Shown: positions 44,434 through 55,052 of the stretch, piece by piece
Layout: each line of letters starts with the position of its first letter
How positions within the stretch are numbered: position 1 is the first letter of the stretch
Source of the DNA: Prochlorococcus sp. AG-418-F08
GTDB taxonomy: Bacteria > Cyanobacteriota > Cyanobacteriia > PCC-6307 > Cyanobiaceae
Length of the DNA stretch: 64,000 bases
Assembly: GCA_003214295.1 (NCBI GenBank)
Contig: QCLV01000004.1
Location: forward strand, 1 to 64,000
Direction: 5' to 3'
The notes under the pieces: model-generated
Told to the model about the DNA's origin: nothing
Databases searched by the model: none
What the model saw: the letters and a program-made list of their open reading frames with translations, nothing else
Position numbers and translations under genes: made by a program

Positions 44434-44994
44434 ATGGAAGACAAAGCACAAACTAATCAGGTTCAAACTGCAAGTATGAATAGAACTAAAGCTCCGCAAA
44501 AAGTTGAAGTTGTGGTTGCCAATTCAACTTCAGGTTCAGAAGTAAATATCCTTGGAGAACTATCGATTTTTGTTTTAAGAATTGGTTTTTGTGCTTTGAT
44601 GATTCACCATGGCCTTGAGAAACTTCAGGATCCGCAAGGTTTTGCTGAGTTTGTAGTTGGCAAATACTTTCCATTTTTGCCAGGTGATCCTGTTATTTGG
44701 ACTTTTGGAGCAGCAATTACTCAATTGGTTTGCCCAGTAGGATTGGCTTTGGGTATTTTTGCGAGGCTTTCTTCTCTTGGTCTATTTTCTACCATGGCAT
44801 TTGCAGTTTATTTTCATCTCCTTGATACTGGACTAGAAGGTTTTCCTCTGGCAGTTGTTGAAGGTCATAATTATGCTTTCGAATTGTCTTTTATATATGG
44901 GGCTATTTCTCTTTACTTTCTATGTGCAGGTCCAGGCAGGCTATCTTTATTCAGAAAAACTAACAAGATTACATATTATCCAAAATCAACATAA
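44434..44994 (+). CDS. DoxX family membrane protein
   Basis: LRIGFCALMIHHGLEKLQDPQGFAEF; four-TM pattern. Confidence 0.82.
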   Translation: MEDKAQTNQVQTASMNRTKAPQKVEVVVANSTSGSEVNILGELSIFVLRIGFCALMIHHGLEKLQDPQGFAEFVVGKYFPFLPGDPVIWTFGAAITQLVCPVGLALGIFARLSSLGLFSTMAFAVYFHLLDTGLEGFPLAVVEGHNYAFELSFIYGAISLYFLCAGPGRLSLFRKTNKITYYPKST

Positions 44995-44995
44995 T

Positions 44996-46549
44996 TTAAT
45001 GTAAGAAGTGCCTTTTTTGCGTAAATACCATTGAGATTCCTTTTGAATTACACATGTCAATGCTTTCTTGGTCTCTTAAACTTCCTCCGGGTTGAATAAT
45101 AGCTTTTATTCCATATTCGTTTGCTAGTTCTACAGTATCTGCGAATGGGAAAAATCCATCGCTAGCTAAGACAGCATCGGAACATAGCCTCCCAGCTGCT
45201 TTTAATGCAATTTCTGCTGCTCCAACTCTATTCATTTGTCCAGCTCCAATACCAATAGTTTTTTGGTCTTTTGCAATAACAATGGCATTAGATTTAACAT
45301 GTTTACAAATTTTCCATGCAAAATCTAGATCTAAGTTAATTTGATTACTCGGATTTTTATTAGTTACTGAAATCCAATTTTCAGTTTTTTCTTCACTATC
45401 ATCATTATCTTGAACTAGTAATCCTCCCATTATTGATTTAGTAGAAGTTTGATTCTTTTTTGGAAGTAGATCTTTTGAAAACTTTAAAATTCTTAAATTC
45501 TTTTTTACTTTTAAAATTTCTAAAGCTTCCTCATCAAAAGATGGAGCTACGACACACTCTAAGAAAATATCTTTGAGGTGTATCGCGGTTTCACTATCAA
45601 CATTTGAATTAAATGCAACTATTCCTCCAAATGCACTAATAGAGTCACATTCCAAAGCATTCAAAAATGATTGAGAAGCTGAATTACTTATAGAGGCACC
45701 ACAAGGATTATTGTGTTTTAAAATAACAGAAGCAAAAATGTCGGTTGAAAGTTTATTTTTTTCTGTATAGCCAAATTCTAAAACTGTTGAGAGTGCTGAC
45801 TCTAGATCCAATAGATTGTTATAACTTAAGTCTTTACCTTGTAATTGTTCTGCTGAGTTCCACCCAATGTTGTTTAAACCATACCAAAAAGCTTTTTGAT
45901 GTGGGTTCTCCCCATATCTTAAGGTTTTGATTAGGGGATAGGATTCAATATATTTGGAAGATTGTAAACCTCTTTCTTTTCTTATCCAATTAGATATTGC
46001 AGTGTCATAGTCTGCTGTATGTTGAAAAGCTTCAAGGGCTAATTTTGCTTTATATGAGTCCTTTAATTTACCTTTTTTACTTTCTTCAAGAAAATTTTGA
46101 TACTGACTAGGATCCACTAAAACGGAAACTTCCTTATGATTTTTAGCTGCAGAACGAATCATTGATGGCCCTCCGATATCGATATTTTCAATAGCATCTT
46201 CCCATGTAGCTCCCTGATTTACGGTTTTTTTAAAAGGATATAAATTGACAACTACTAAGTCAATTAACTCAAGATTGTTAGCTTCTATATCTTTTTTATG
46301 TTTCTCGTCAGTTCTTTTAGCTAATATTCCCCCGTGTATTTTTGGATGTAAAGTTTTAACTCTTCCTTCAAGAATTTCTGGAGAATTAGTAAAATCTGCA
46401 ACTTTAATAACTGGAATGTTTGCTTCTGTAAGATGTTTGGCAGTTCCTCCACTTGATAGAATTTTATAATTAAATTGCTCTACCAATTCCTTACAAAATG
46501 TAATTATATCTTTTTTATCAGAGACACTTACTAAAGCTAATGGTGACAT
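44996..46549 (-). CDS. purH: Bifunctional AICAR formyltransferase / IMP cyclohydrolase
   Basis: ALVSVSDKKDIITFCKEL; EILEGRVKTLHPKIHGGILA; LRYGENPHQKAFWYG. Confidence 0.98.
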   Translation of the reverse strand: MSPLALVSVSDKKDIITFCKELVEQFNYKILSSGGTAKHLTEANIPVIKVADFTNSPEILEGRVKTLHPKIHGGILAKRTDEKHKKDIEANNLELIDLVVVNLYPFKKTVNQGATWEDAIENIDIGGPSMIRSAAKNHKEVSVLVDPSQYQNFLEESKKGKLKDSYKAKLALEAFQHTADYDTAISNWIRKERGLQSSKYIESYPLIKTLRYGENPHQKAFWYGLNNIGWNSAEQLQGKDLSYNNLLDLESALSTVLEFGYTEKNKLSTDIFASVILKHNNPCGASISNSASQSFLNALECDSISAFGGIVAFNSNVDSETAIHLKDIFLECVVAPSFDEEALEILKVKKNLRILKFSKDLLPKKNQTSTKSIMGGLLVQDNDDSEEKTENWISVTNKNPSNQINLDLDFAWKICKHVKSNAIVIAKDQKTIGIGAGQMNRVGAAEIALKAAGRLCSDAVLASDGFFPFADTVELANEYGIKAIIQPGGSLRDQESIDMCNSKGISMVFTQKRHFLH

Positions 46550-46582
46550 TATGGGAAAGTTTACTTACTTAAGAATATAAAC

Positions 46583-47200
46583 ATGAAATATGCAATCAAT
46601 CATGAATTTGTCTCGATTAGCTCTCAATCCGCAACTTATAGAATTATTTTGATGCATGGTTGGGGAGCTGATTCAGATGACCTTTTAACATTTGGAAAGG
46701 AAATGATTGAAAAAATAAATCTTGATTTTGAGGTAATTTCTTTAAGGGCCCCTGGATTACATCCAAGTGGTCAGGGTAGACAGTGGTATGGATTATATCC
46801 TCATGATTGGAATGGAGCTGAGATGGAAGTAAATAAACTTTTAGTTACATTAAAAAAATTTGATACTAATCAAATTCCACTAAGAAAAACAATTTTGTTG
46901 GGGTTCTCTCAGGGTGCTGCAATGGCAATTGATGCAGGCCTTAAATTAAATTTTGGATTAATAGTTGCTTGTAGTGGTTATCCCCATCCCAACTGGGCCC
47001 CGGGAGAAAACTGCTCGCCATTGATTATTAGTCATGGCTTATTTGATGACGTCGTGCCTATAGATGCCTCAAGGATTATTTATGAAAAGGTAAAGAGTAA
47101 GTCTTCTAAATTTTGTGAAATATTAGAATTCGATGGATTTCATCAAATTGATTCAAATTTAATTAATTTTATCAGCTCAAATATAAGTAAAATTTTTTAA
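46583..47200 (+). CDS. Alpha/beta hydrolase (carboxylesterase/phospholipase family)
   Basis: LMHGWGADSDDLL; LGFSQGAAMAIDAGL; SHGLFDDVVPI; GFHQI catalytic set. Confidence 0.9.
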   Translation: MKYAINHEFVSISSQSATYRIILMHGWGADSDDLLTFGKEMIEKINLDFEVISLRAPGLHPSGQGRQWYGLYPHDWNGAEMEVNKLLVTLKKFDTNQIPLRKTILLGFSQGAAMAIDAGLKLNFGLIVACSGYPHPNWAPGENCSPLIISHGLFDDVVPIDASRIIYEKVKSKSSKFCEILEFDGFHQIDSNLINFISSNISKIF

Positions 47201-47565
47201 ACAAAAGCATATTCGTATTCTTCAATCTCTTCCCAATCATCTGCAGTAAGTTCTAGGCCCTCAAATATTTTTTCTTCACCAATTCCTTCAACTACAACTT
47301 TTAGTGATGGAAATAGAAAATGATTTTCTTCAGCATATTGGGCGCTAAATAACCCTTTTTCTCCCCAGAAAAACCTATCGGTAGTATGTTCATTTCTTCT
47401 GACATTGAAAACTGAAGGTGCAGAAAGACCATTTTCAGCTATGAATCTTCTTGCAGCTGTAACTGGTTTATGTTTGCCAGTTTCGATATGATAAATAGGT
47501 ACATGTGCCATTACTCTTTGGCCAGCCAATCTTCTTCTGCTGATTCTTTTTCTTTTTTTGGACAT
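47197..47565 (-). CDS. DUF3155 family cyanobacterial protein
   Basis: KRKRISRRRLAGQRVMAHVPIYHIETGKHKPVTAARRFI. Confidence 0.85.
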   Translation of the reverse strand: MSKKRKRISRRRLAGQRVMAHVPIYHIETGKHKPVTAARRFIAENGLSAPSVFNVRRNEHTTDRFFWGEKGLFSAQYAEENHFLFPSLKVVVEGIGEEKIFEGLELTADDWEEIEEYEYAFV

Positions 47566-47654
47566 TGATTGGTACTCCTGAAATTATTAATGAGATTAGT
47601 CTTATTTTTTTTACTAATCTTATATATGTGATTTAAAATTCACTTCAATTACAT

Positions 47655-47732
47655 AGAGGACCCATCAACCCCTGATGTAGCTTAAAATATGATTAAATGT
47701 TCATATTTAAGGCTGGCTAAAGTCAGACCTCT
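47655..47732. ncRNA. Candidate structured RNA or 5' leader element (closing stem plus three hairpins)
   Basis: AGAGG/CCTCT closing pairs; CATCA-ACCCC-TGATG; AAATATG-N10-CATATTT (extendable); CTGGC-TAAA-GTCAG; strand not determined. Confidence 0.45.
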
Positions 47733-47815
47733 TTATATATCTTAATACTTTTTTCATATTTTACAAGCCCTTTTCAAGTTTTTTTTTAAAAAAATTTCTC
47801 AAAATTTTATTAATT

Positions 47816-48952
47816 ATGAATCTTTCAAAAAAATTTGAAGAACTAATTATTAAACAGCTAGAAAGTTTTGGTTGCTCAATGGGCGTGACTAATTTAGTTA
47901 TGTATCTTGCTTCAGCTAAGCAAGGAACTAAAGCATCTTTTGAAATGATTGGTCAATGGCCACAAATTGATAGGCTTCTTATATCAATAGAAGATGATCC
48001 CTCTCTAAAAGTTTCATCGCCTAATAGAAGATGGTACCCGCTTCAAGAAAACGATATTCTACTTGGTGTCCTTAGAGTAGAAACTGATTTAAAAGGGGGA
48101 AATTGGCCAGTATCTCTTGATTCTAGATTAAAAGCGCTTTCAATATCTTTAGCAAAATGCGTCTCTATTGAATTAGAGCGTCAAAATAAAAATGAAGAAA
48201 TCAATTATTTGAAAAATCAGGTCAATGTAATAATCCATCAATTAAGGAACCCATTGGCTGCTATTAGGACATATGCAAAATTACTAATAAAAAGACTTGG
48301 TTCAGATGATGACTCTATTGAAATAGTCGAACGCATGATAATAGAGCAAAAACAAATTAATCAATATATGGATTCTTTTGCGCAATTAAATTCACCTATT
48401 CAACTTCCTCTAGGAATTGGAGAGGAAAGATTATTATTACCACCAAATTTAGATAACAAAAAGGTAATAACTGTTCAGAGTTTATTGAGGCCAATATTAG
48501 AAAGGGGTAAAGCTAATGCGGACTTAGATAATAGAGATTGGACTGAACCCTCTCTTTGGCCAGATTGGACTTTATCGCCATTAAAGGCAAAATATGCTGT
48601 AATTGCCGAAATTGTGGCAAATTTATTAGAAAATGCCTTTAAATATGCCCAAAAAGATGCTGAAATTGGACTCGCAATTACAAGTAATGGACTATGTATA
48701 TTTGATGATGGTAAAAAAATAACCAAAAATGAAAACGAGAAAATTTTTGAAAAAGGTTTTAGAGGATCTGCTGCTAAGAAGAAGGACGGCACTGGTGTAG
48801 GACTTTTTTTGGCTAGGAAATTAGCAAAACAAATTGGAGGAGAATTGAGATTGCTGAAAAATAACTCGAATGATAATACTGAGAAATTAAAAAATCTTAA
48901 GAAGAAAAATATTTTCTTTTTAGAACTTCCTATAAAAGAATTGCATGCATAA
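47816..48952 (+). CDS. Sensor histidine kinase (possibly Hik2/chloroplast sensor kinase-like)
   Basis: H-box NVIIHQLRNPLAAIRTYAKLLIKRL; N-box AEIVANLLENAFKYA; G-box FDDGKKI...GTGVGLFLARKLAKQIGG. Confidence 0.9.
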   Translation: MNLSKKFEELIIKQLESFGCSMGVTNLVMYLASAKQGTKASFEMIGQWPQIDRLLISIEDDPSLKVSSPNRRWYPLQENDILLGVLRVETDLKGGNWPVSLDSRLKALSISLAKCVSIELERQNKNEEINYLKNQVNVIIHQLRNPLAAIRTYAKLLIKRLGSDDDSIEIVERMIIEQKQINQYMDSFAQLNSPIQLPLGIGEERLLLPPNLDNKKVITVQSLLRPILERGKANADLDNRDWTEPSLWPDWTLSPLKAKYAVIAEIVANLLENAFKYAQKDAEIGLAITSNGLCIFDDGKKITKNENEKIFEKGFRGSAAKKKDGTGVGLFLARKLAKQIGGELRLLKNNSNDNTEKLKNLKKKNIFFLELPIKELHA

Positions 48953-49670
48953 ACAACATTGTAGTTTCAACTAGTACAACACTTGCACCGCATGCATCTC
49001 CATTGAAGCCTCCAATTTTATTCCCCAGTATATTTGGGACAGAATAGCTTAGAAAAATACCAATCAAAATAAGAATTAAAAATTTAATTAATATTGCCTG
49101 GGATGTAATTGAAAATAATTGGTTGGCAATGAAAATTAAAAGAAAAATAATGGAGATCAAAGATTCTTTTTTAAATCCATTCCAAAACTTTTTGTGACTA
49201 ATAGATTTTTTTTTATAACTTATATATTTAAACTTTTCTATAAAAAATAAATTTGAAAATCTTCCCCAAAATAAGCATATAGGTAAAACAACTATTATTA
49301 GGTTTTGAATTTTCAGTATGCAAGCAATTTGAATTAAAGTTATAAAAACTAAAGCTTGAACGCCAAATGCTCCAACTTTACTGTCTTTCATGGCTTTTAA
49401 ACGTTTCTTTTTACCCGCAAAAATTCCATCGAAAGTATCCATTAAACCATCAAGGTGTAGACCACCAGTAATTAAATATCCTGAAGCCAAACAAATTAAT
49501 GTAGATCCATAAATTGACCAAGAGTTTGTTCTTAAAAAAAGAAAAATATAACTCTGTATTGTTCCAATAAAAAATCCTAAAGGAGGCGCAAATTGTGCAA
49601 TATTTTTAAATTCGGGATTAATTAAAGGTATCTTTGGAAATGTCGTATAGAAAATCCAAGATCCTGCCAA
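48930..49670 (-). CDS. cobS: Cobalamin-5'-phosphate synthase
   Basis: YLITGGLHLDGLMDTFDGIFAGKKKRLKAMKDSKVGAFGV; GGFNGDACGA. Confidence 0.95.
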   Translation of the reverse strand: MAGSWIFYTTFPKIPLINPEFKNIAQFAPPLGFFIGTIQSYIFLFLRTNSWSIYGSTLICLASGYLITGGLHLDGLMDTFDGIFAGKKKRLKAMKDSKVGAFGVQALVFITLIQIACILKIQNLIIVVLPICLFWGRFSNLFFIEKFKYISYKKKSISHKKFWNGFKKESLISIIFLLIFIANQLFSITSQAILIKFLILILIGIFLSYSVPNILGNKIGGFNGDACGASVVLVETTMLFMHAILL

Positions 49671-49768
49671 ATTTTTTATTAAATATTTTGTGATGAGATA
49701 ATAATAGATTCAATATTAAATAATAGGCTAGATTAATGAAAAAGGATCAAAAAATTTTATAAATTATC

Positions 49769-50887
49769 GTGTTTGAATTTGAAATTACTTCGAATTGCAG
49801 TAATACAGAGGCAAGAACTGGTATTTTTCATACACCAAATGGTCAGGTAAATACACCAAAATTTATGCCTGTTGGTACTTTGGCAACAGTTAAAGGAATC
49901 TCATCTAATCAGTTAACCTCTACAGGGTCAGAAATGATTCTCTCAAATACCTTTCATCTTCATTTACAACCTGGAGAAAAACTAGTTAAAGAATCTGGCG
50001 GAATACATAAATTCATGAATTGGCCTAAGCCTATTCTTACTGATTCAGGAGGATATCAAGTTTTTAGTTTGGCCAAATTAAATAATATTTCTGATAAAGG
50101 TGTGGAATTTAAAAATCCAAGAGATGGTAGTCATGTATTTTTATCACCTGAAAAAGTAATTCAGATTCAAATGGATCTTGGATCAGATGTTGCTATGGCT
50201 TTTGATCATTGTCCTCCGCATACAGCTAACGAAAATGATATTAGGGACTCTTTACAAAGAACTCATTCATGGTTGCAAAAATGTGTTGAAACTCATCAGA
50301 AATCCAATCAAGCATTATTCGGCATAGTTCAAGGTGGTAAGTATCCGAGATTGAGAGAATATAGCGCAAAATATACAAGTTCTTTTGACCTGCCTGGAAT
50401 AGCAGTGGGAGGTGTGAGTGTTGGCGAGGCAGTAGAAGAAATACATAGTGTAATTAATTACGTCCCGAAATTCTTACCAATAAATAAACCAAGATATTTA
50501 ATGGGAATTGGCTCTTTAAGAGAAATTTCTTTAGCTGTTGCTAATGGATTCGATATATTTGACTGTGTTTTACCTACAAGACTAGGAAGACATGGGACTG
50601 CATTTTTTAATGATGAAAGATTGAATTTGCGAAATGCTCGATTTAAAAATGACTTTTCTCCGATCGACAAAACTTGTAAATGCGAGACCTGTACATCCTA
50701 TTCTCGAGCATATTTGCATCATCTAATTAGAAATGACGAAATATTAGGCCTAACTCTAATAAGTTTGCATAATATTTCTCACTTAATAAGATTCACAAAT
50801 GCAATTGCTACTGCAATTAGAGATAATTGTTTTACAAATGATTTCGCTCCTTGGAAAACATCCTCTATTGCTCACCATACGTGGTAA
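49769..50887 (+). CDS. tgt: Queuine tRNA-ribosyltransferase, GTG start
   Basis: [43 protein letters not shown]-terminal Zn ligands CKCETC. Confidence 0.98.
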   Translation: MFEFEITSNCSNTEARTGIFHTPNGQVNTPKFMPVGTLATVKGISSNQLTSTGSEMILSNTFHLHLQPGEKLVKESGGIHKFMNWPKPILTDSGGYQVFSLAKLNNISDKGVEFKNPRDGSHVFLSPEKVIQIQMDLGSDVAMAFDHCPPHTANENDIRDSLQRTHSWLQKCVETHQKSNQALFGIVQGGKYPRLREYSAKYTSSFDLPGIAVGGVSVGEAVEEIHSVINYVPKFLPINKPRYLMGIGSLREISLAVANGFDIFDCVLPTRLGRHGTAFFNDERLNLRNARFKNDFSPIDKTCKCETCTSYSRAYLHHLIRNDEILGLTLISLHNISHLIRFTNAIATAIRDNCFTNDFAPWKTSSIAHHTW

Positions 50888-50920
50888 CGTCTTATCATAA
50901 TTAACTAAATTATTAAAAAG

Positions 50921-51061
50921 GTGCTCATTCTATTTAATACATTCGCTGAATTGCCCGAGGCTTACAAGGCCTTTGCCCCAACTGTTGATGTTCTTCCACT
51001 GATTCCTTTATTTTTCTTTTTATTGGTATTTGTTTGGCAAGCTGCAGTTGGATTTAAATAA
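50921..51061 (+). CDS. psbK: Photosystem II protein PsbK (46 aa, GTG start; below ORF-track size)
   Basis: [46 protein letters not shown]. Confidence 0.95.
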
Positions 51062-51088
51062 AATTCTTTTAATTTAGATTTTTAGTAT

Positions 51089-52093
51089 TTAGAAGGGATT
51101 TTCTAGTAAAATTGCATCTCCAGAATTATCTACAGCACTCTCTATAAAATCAGCAATTTTTAATGCTCTTGAGGCTTGCTCACCATCTACCTCAGGAGTT
51201 TCTTTGCCTTGAACGCATTTTAGAAAATGTTCCAGTTCTGCATAAAGTGGTTCAATGGAGGTTGTGCTAACTTCTTCGACATATCCATCATTTCTATAAA
51301 CTAATTCTCCATGCTCTGCTGTGTATGATTCATGTGACTTTCGATGGATTTGTAAAGAATGATTTAAGAAATCAGTTTCTACAAGGCCATTTTGGCAGTG
51401 AGCACTTAAATTTCTAATTTTTTTATGACTCATTTTGCTAGCAGTTAAGCTTGCAATAACATTATTTTCAAAAACTAAAGTAGCATTAACATAATCTATT
51501 AATCCTTCGCTATTTCTTCCTCCAACAGCTGCTAATTTTTGTATTTTTGAATTTACAAGCTCTAATATAAGATCAATATCATGAATCATTAAATCCATTA
51601 CTACAGATACATCATTTGCTCTGTCTGCATGGGGACTATGCCTCCTCGCTTCTAAAACAACAATTTTTTCATTATTTACTATTTTATTTAATTCTCTAAA
51701 AGCAGGATTAAATCTTTCAATATGCCCAACTTGTAATAGACATTTACTTGCATTTGCTGCCTCTATTAACGATTTTGCCTCCAACTCATTAGCTGCGATT
51801 GGTTTCTCAATGAGAACGTTATTTCCTCCATTAAGACAATCTAGTCCTACCTTATGATGAAGTAGTGTAGGAACAGCAATACAAATAGCATCAACTTTTG
51901 GAATTAAGTCCTTATAATTTTTGAACCATTCACATTGAAATTGTTCAATAGCTAATTTACCTCTCTCTTCATTTGGATCTGCTACTCCAATCAGATCTGC
52001 ATCTTTGAGTAAACTTAGTACTCGAGCATGATGCCAGCCCATATTCCCTATACCTATGACTCCAACCTTTACTGGTGATGAGGTTGGTTGCAT
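51089..52093 (-). CDS. Gfo/Idh/MocA family oxidoreductase
   Basis: VGVIGIGNMGWHHARVL; VLIEKPIAANELEAKSLIEAA; VGHIERFNPAFRELN. Confidence 0.93.
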   Translation of the reverse strand: MQPTSSPVKVGVIGIGNMGWHHARVLSLLKDADLIGVADPNEERGKLAIEQFQCEWFKNYKDLIPKVDAICIAVPTLLHHKVGLDCLNGGNNVLIEKPIAANELEAKSLIEAANASKCLLQVGHIERFNPAFRELNKIVNNEKIVVLEARRHSPHADRANDVSVVMDLMIHDIDLILELVNSKIQKLAAVGGRNSEGLIDYVNATLVFENNVIASLTASKMSHKKIRNLSAHCQNGLVETDFLNHSLQIHRKSHESYTAEHGELVYRNDGYVEEVSTTSIEPLYAELEHFLKCVQGKETPEVDGEQASRALKIADFIESAVDNSGDAILLENPF

Positions 52094-52143
52094 AATTTCA
52101 AATCCATTTATTTATTATCATTATCCTCCATGGGGAGCCACAT

Positions 52144-53412
52144 TTAGCTTTTAGGAAGTATTATTTTAACACGATCAATTTTTGGACCTGACATAGAAAT
52201 AACTTCAAATTTAATATTATTAAAATCTAAAACGTCCCCAATTTTTGGAACCATTTGAAATTTATCTAGCATAAATCCAGCTAGAGTATGATAATCTGCG
52301 CTTTCCGAAATGGAACATCCTAACTTTTTATTGATATCAATAATTTCTGATTTACCAGCTATTGACCATTTTCTAGAAAAATTATCTAACATTCTCATGT
52401 CTGAATAAATTCTATTGTTGAGCATTTTTTCTCCAACTATTTCGCCATTTAGATCAGCTGCAGTTATAAGTCCCTCTGTTCCACCGTGTTCATCAACTAC
52501 TAGTAAGAAAGGATTGTAGTCTCTTACTATTGGAAATATTTCTGCTAGTGAACATGTTTCTATTATTTTTGTTACTGGTAAAAGGAATGGCTCTAATAAT
52601 GTATTAGCTTCCATTTGACCTTTTGATATTGGCTTAGCTAGATAACGCAAATCTAATACACCTAATACATCATCTAAAGAATCGCCAATCACAAAGAAGC
52701 GGGCATGCCGAGTTTTATCTACTTGTTTCATAAGTTCTGAAAAGGTTATATTTTTTGGCAAAGTTACCATCTCAGATCTAGGAATCATCACTTCTTTAAC
52801 CTGTGTATCTTTTAAGGCAAAAACTCCTTCAAGAATATTCTTTTCATCTGGCTTTAAACCTGTGACATTATCAGTTTCTATAAGGGTTTCTAATTCACCA
52901 GCGGATAAACCTGAATTTAAGGAATCCCATTTGTTGTTTAAATTGAATAAACCTAAACAGGCACTTGCAAAGAATTCGATGATCTTGACTATAGGCTGCA
53001 TCCCTTTTCTTACGGCATCGAATATTGTGGTTAACCTTAATGCAGCAGATTCTGGATTGTTAATTACTAAAGCTTTTGGAATTAGTCCAGAAACAAGAGT
53101 AACAACTAAAACAACAAATAAAAAGAATAAAAGATCATAAAATCTATTTGATAAAATATTGCTTTTCCAATAATCATTAGCCAGGTTATTGCTGAGCCAT
53201 CCAATTGCAATTAATGAAATTGTTACTCCAAATTGAGAAGCAATTAATGAAGATCTAAATCGTTTTTGAATTTTTAAGATTGAAAATGCTCCTTTCTTTT
53301 TTTCTTCAATTAACCTTAAAACTTTACTTGGCCTTATTAATAAAAAAGAAAGCTCACTCGCTGCGAAAAAAGCTGGTAAAAATAAAAGAAATAAAAGTAG
53401 AGTTATTTTCAT
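52144..53412 (-). CDS. Hemolysin/CNNM-CorC family protein with CBS domains
   Basis: N-terminal DUF21-like TM region; VKEVMIPRSEMVTLPKN; LVVDEHGGTEGLITAADL; transporter-associated C-terminal domain. Confidence 0.92.
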   Translation of the reverse strand: MKITLLLFLLFLPAFFAASELSFLLIRPSKVLRLIEEKKKGAFSILKIQKRFRSSLIASQFGVTISLIAIGWLSNNLANDYWKSNILSNRFYDLLFFLFVVLVVTLVSGLIPKALVINNPESAALRLTTIFDAVRKGMQPIVKIIEFFASACLGLFNLNNKWDSLNSGLSAGELETLIETDNVTGLKPDEKNILEGVFALKDTQVKEVMIPRSEMVTLPKNITFSELMKQVDKTRHARFFVIGDSLDDVLGVLDLRYLAKPISKGQMEANTLLEPFLLPVTKIIETCSLAEIFPIVRDYNPFLLVVDEHGGTEGLITAADLNGEIVGEKMLNNRIYSDMRMLDNFSRKWSIAGKSEIIDINKKLGCSISESADYHTLAGFMLDKFQMVPKIGDVLDFNNIKFEVISMSGPKIDRVKIILPKS

Positions 53413-53430
53413 TCAATGACAAATGAATAA

Positions 53431-53503
53431 TGGGGGTGGCGAGGATCGAACTCGCCTTAGCCAAATTATGAGTTTGGTGCATTCACCAGATTGCTACACC
53501 CCC
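53431..53503 (-). tRNA. trnM: tRNA-Met (anticodon CAU; elongator-type, tRNA-Ile2 not excluded)
   Basis: GGGGGTG/CACCCCC acceptor with paired position 1; anticodon loop CTCATAA in stem CCAAA/TTTGG; GTTCGATCC T-arm. Confidence 0.92.
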
Positions 53504-53644
53504 AAGGGAGTTTATGTAATTTTAATTACATTGAATTTCAATATACAATATAAAAATAATATTTCAAAAAACACCTCATTAGGAAGTTTTTGTGAGATTT
53601 CTTTTTTTTCTTCTAATCTTTAAGTATAAATTTAACTTTTACTA

Positions 53645-54205
53645 ATGGGTAATTTTTCTGAAAAGTATTACTTAAATAAAGCAAAATTGTTAAAACAGTT
53701 AATTGAAAAATCTTATAAGAGAGGAAACTTCATTTTATCTTCAGGGAAAAAAAGTAGTCATTACTTGAATTGTAAACCAGTATCATTGAATGGCGAAGGC
53801 CTAAACTTAATAAGTGATTTATTTTTTGATTTAAAAGACTCAAGGTCAAAAGCTGTGGCAGGAATGACATTAGGTGCTGATCCTCTTGTTAGTGGATTAA
53901 TCGTCAAAGCAGCTTCGCAAGGTCAATACCTTAATGGCTTAATAATTAGAAAAGAAATCAAAAGTTACGGCACTAAGGCTGGAATAGAGGGCCCTCAATT
54001 AGAAAAAGGAACTTTGGTATCTGTTTTAGAGGATGTAGTTACTACTGCTGGTTCAGTAATAAAAGCCATAAAAAAGTTAAGAGAAAATAATTATGTTGTT
54101 GAGGAAGTTTTGTCTATAGTTGATAGGCAAGAAGGGGGATTAGAAGCCCTTAAAGATGAAAATGTTAAATTAAAGAGTCTTTTTACAATAAAAGACTTTT
54201 TATAA
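53645..54205 (+). CDS. pyrE: Orotate phosphoribosyltransferase
   Basis: [38 protein letters not shown]. Confidence 0.97.
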   Translation: MGNFSEKYYLNKAKLLKQLIEKSYKRGNFILSSGKKSSHYLNCKPVSLNGEGLNLISDLFFDLKDSRSKAVAGMTLGADPLVSGLIVKAASQGQYLNGLIIRKEIKSYGTKAGIEGPQLEKGTLVSVLEDVVTTAGSVIKAIKKLRENNYVVEEVLSIVDRQEGGLEALKDENVKLKSLFTIKDFL

Positions 54206-54215
54206 TTATTTCATA

Positions 54216-55052
54216 ATGCAAGATATAAAAAAAAAGTTTTGGCTTGAAAAATTTGATTGTTTTTCAATTACTGGAAAAGATGCCAGAAAATTTTTGAATG
54301 GAATAACAACTGGTAATATTCTTAATTCAGAAAATAAAGTTATCAAAACTTGTTGGTTAACTCCAAATGGAGTTCTAAGGTCATTAATTGAAATTATTTT
54401 TTTAGAAAGAAGCTTAGAAGTAATTATCTTGGCGGGTAAAACAAATGAAATAATTGATTACTTTAATCAAATTATTTTTCCAGCGGACGATGTACTTCTG
54501 AGTGAACCTTCCTTGATAAATAGAATTCAGGAAATTGATGAATCTAGTTCATGGAGAAGTTACCAGCCTATTTTCTTCAAAACAGAAGATAAAGAATTTG
54601 AAATATATAAAAATAAACTAAATTTACTAAATCCAAATGATTTAAAACTTTGGAAGATTAATCAGGCAATACCCTCATTAGAAATGGAAATAAACGGAAA
54701 AAATAATCCTCTTGAGCTTGGATTACAAGATCTTATAGATTTTAATAAAGGTTGTTATTTAGGACAAGAAACAATGTCAAAAATAAAAAATGTTTCTTCT
54801 TTAAAACAGGAAATAAGAATTTGGAAATCAATTGAATCTAATTTGAATTTAGACTTAGAAGATAAAAATTTATATATAAATTCTGACAAGGATATTTCTG
54901 TAGGCAAAATCACTAGTTTTTTTAAATCAGATTTTCAAATAAAAGGTTTAGCTATGATAAAAAGAAAATATTTAGAGGAAGAAAGTTATTTTTTTTCAGA
55001 AATTTTTGGAAAAATTATAATAAACAAATCTGTAGGATCAATTTTTCTATAA
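54216..55052 (+). CDS. ygfZ: Folate-binding YgfZ family protein
   Basis: GKDARKFLNGITTGN; FNKGCYLGQETMSKI signature. Confidence 0.9.
   Translation: MQDIKKKFWLEKFDCFSITGKDARKFLNGITTGNILNSENKVIKTCWLTPNGVLRSLIEIIFLERSLEVIILAGKTNEIIDYFNQIIFPADDVLLSEPSLINRIQEIDESSSWRSYQPIFFKTEDKEFEIYKNKLNLLNPNDLKLWKINQAIPSLEMEINGKNNPLELGLQDLIDFNKGCYLGQETMSKIKNVSSLKQEIRIWKSIESNLNLDLEDKNLYINSDKDISVGKITSFFKSDFQIKGLAMIKRKYLEEESYFFSEIFGKIIINKSVGSIFL

Noticed and set aside
53423-53623. 66-aa plus-strand ORF
   Set aside because: Overlaps the tRNA-Met gene on the opposite strand; its first part is tRNA sequence read as protein.
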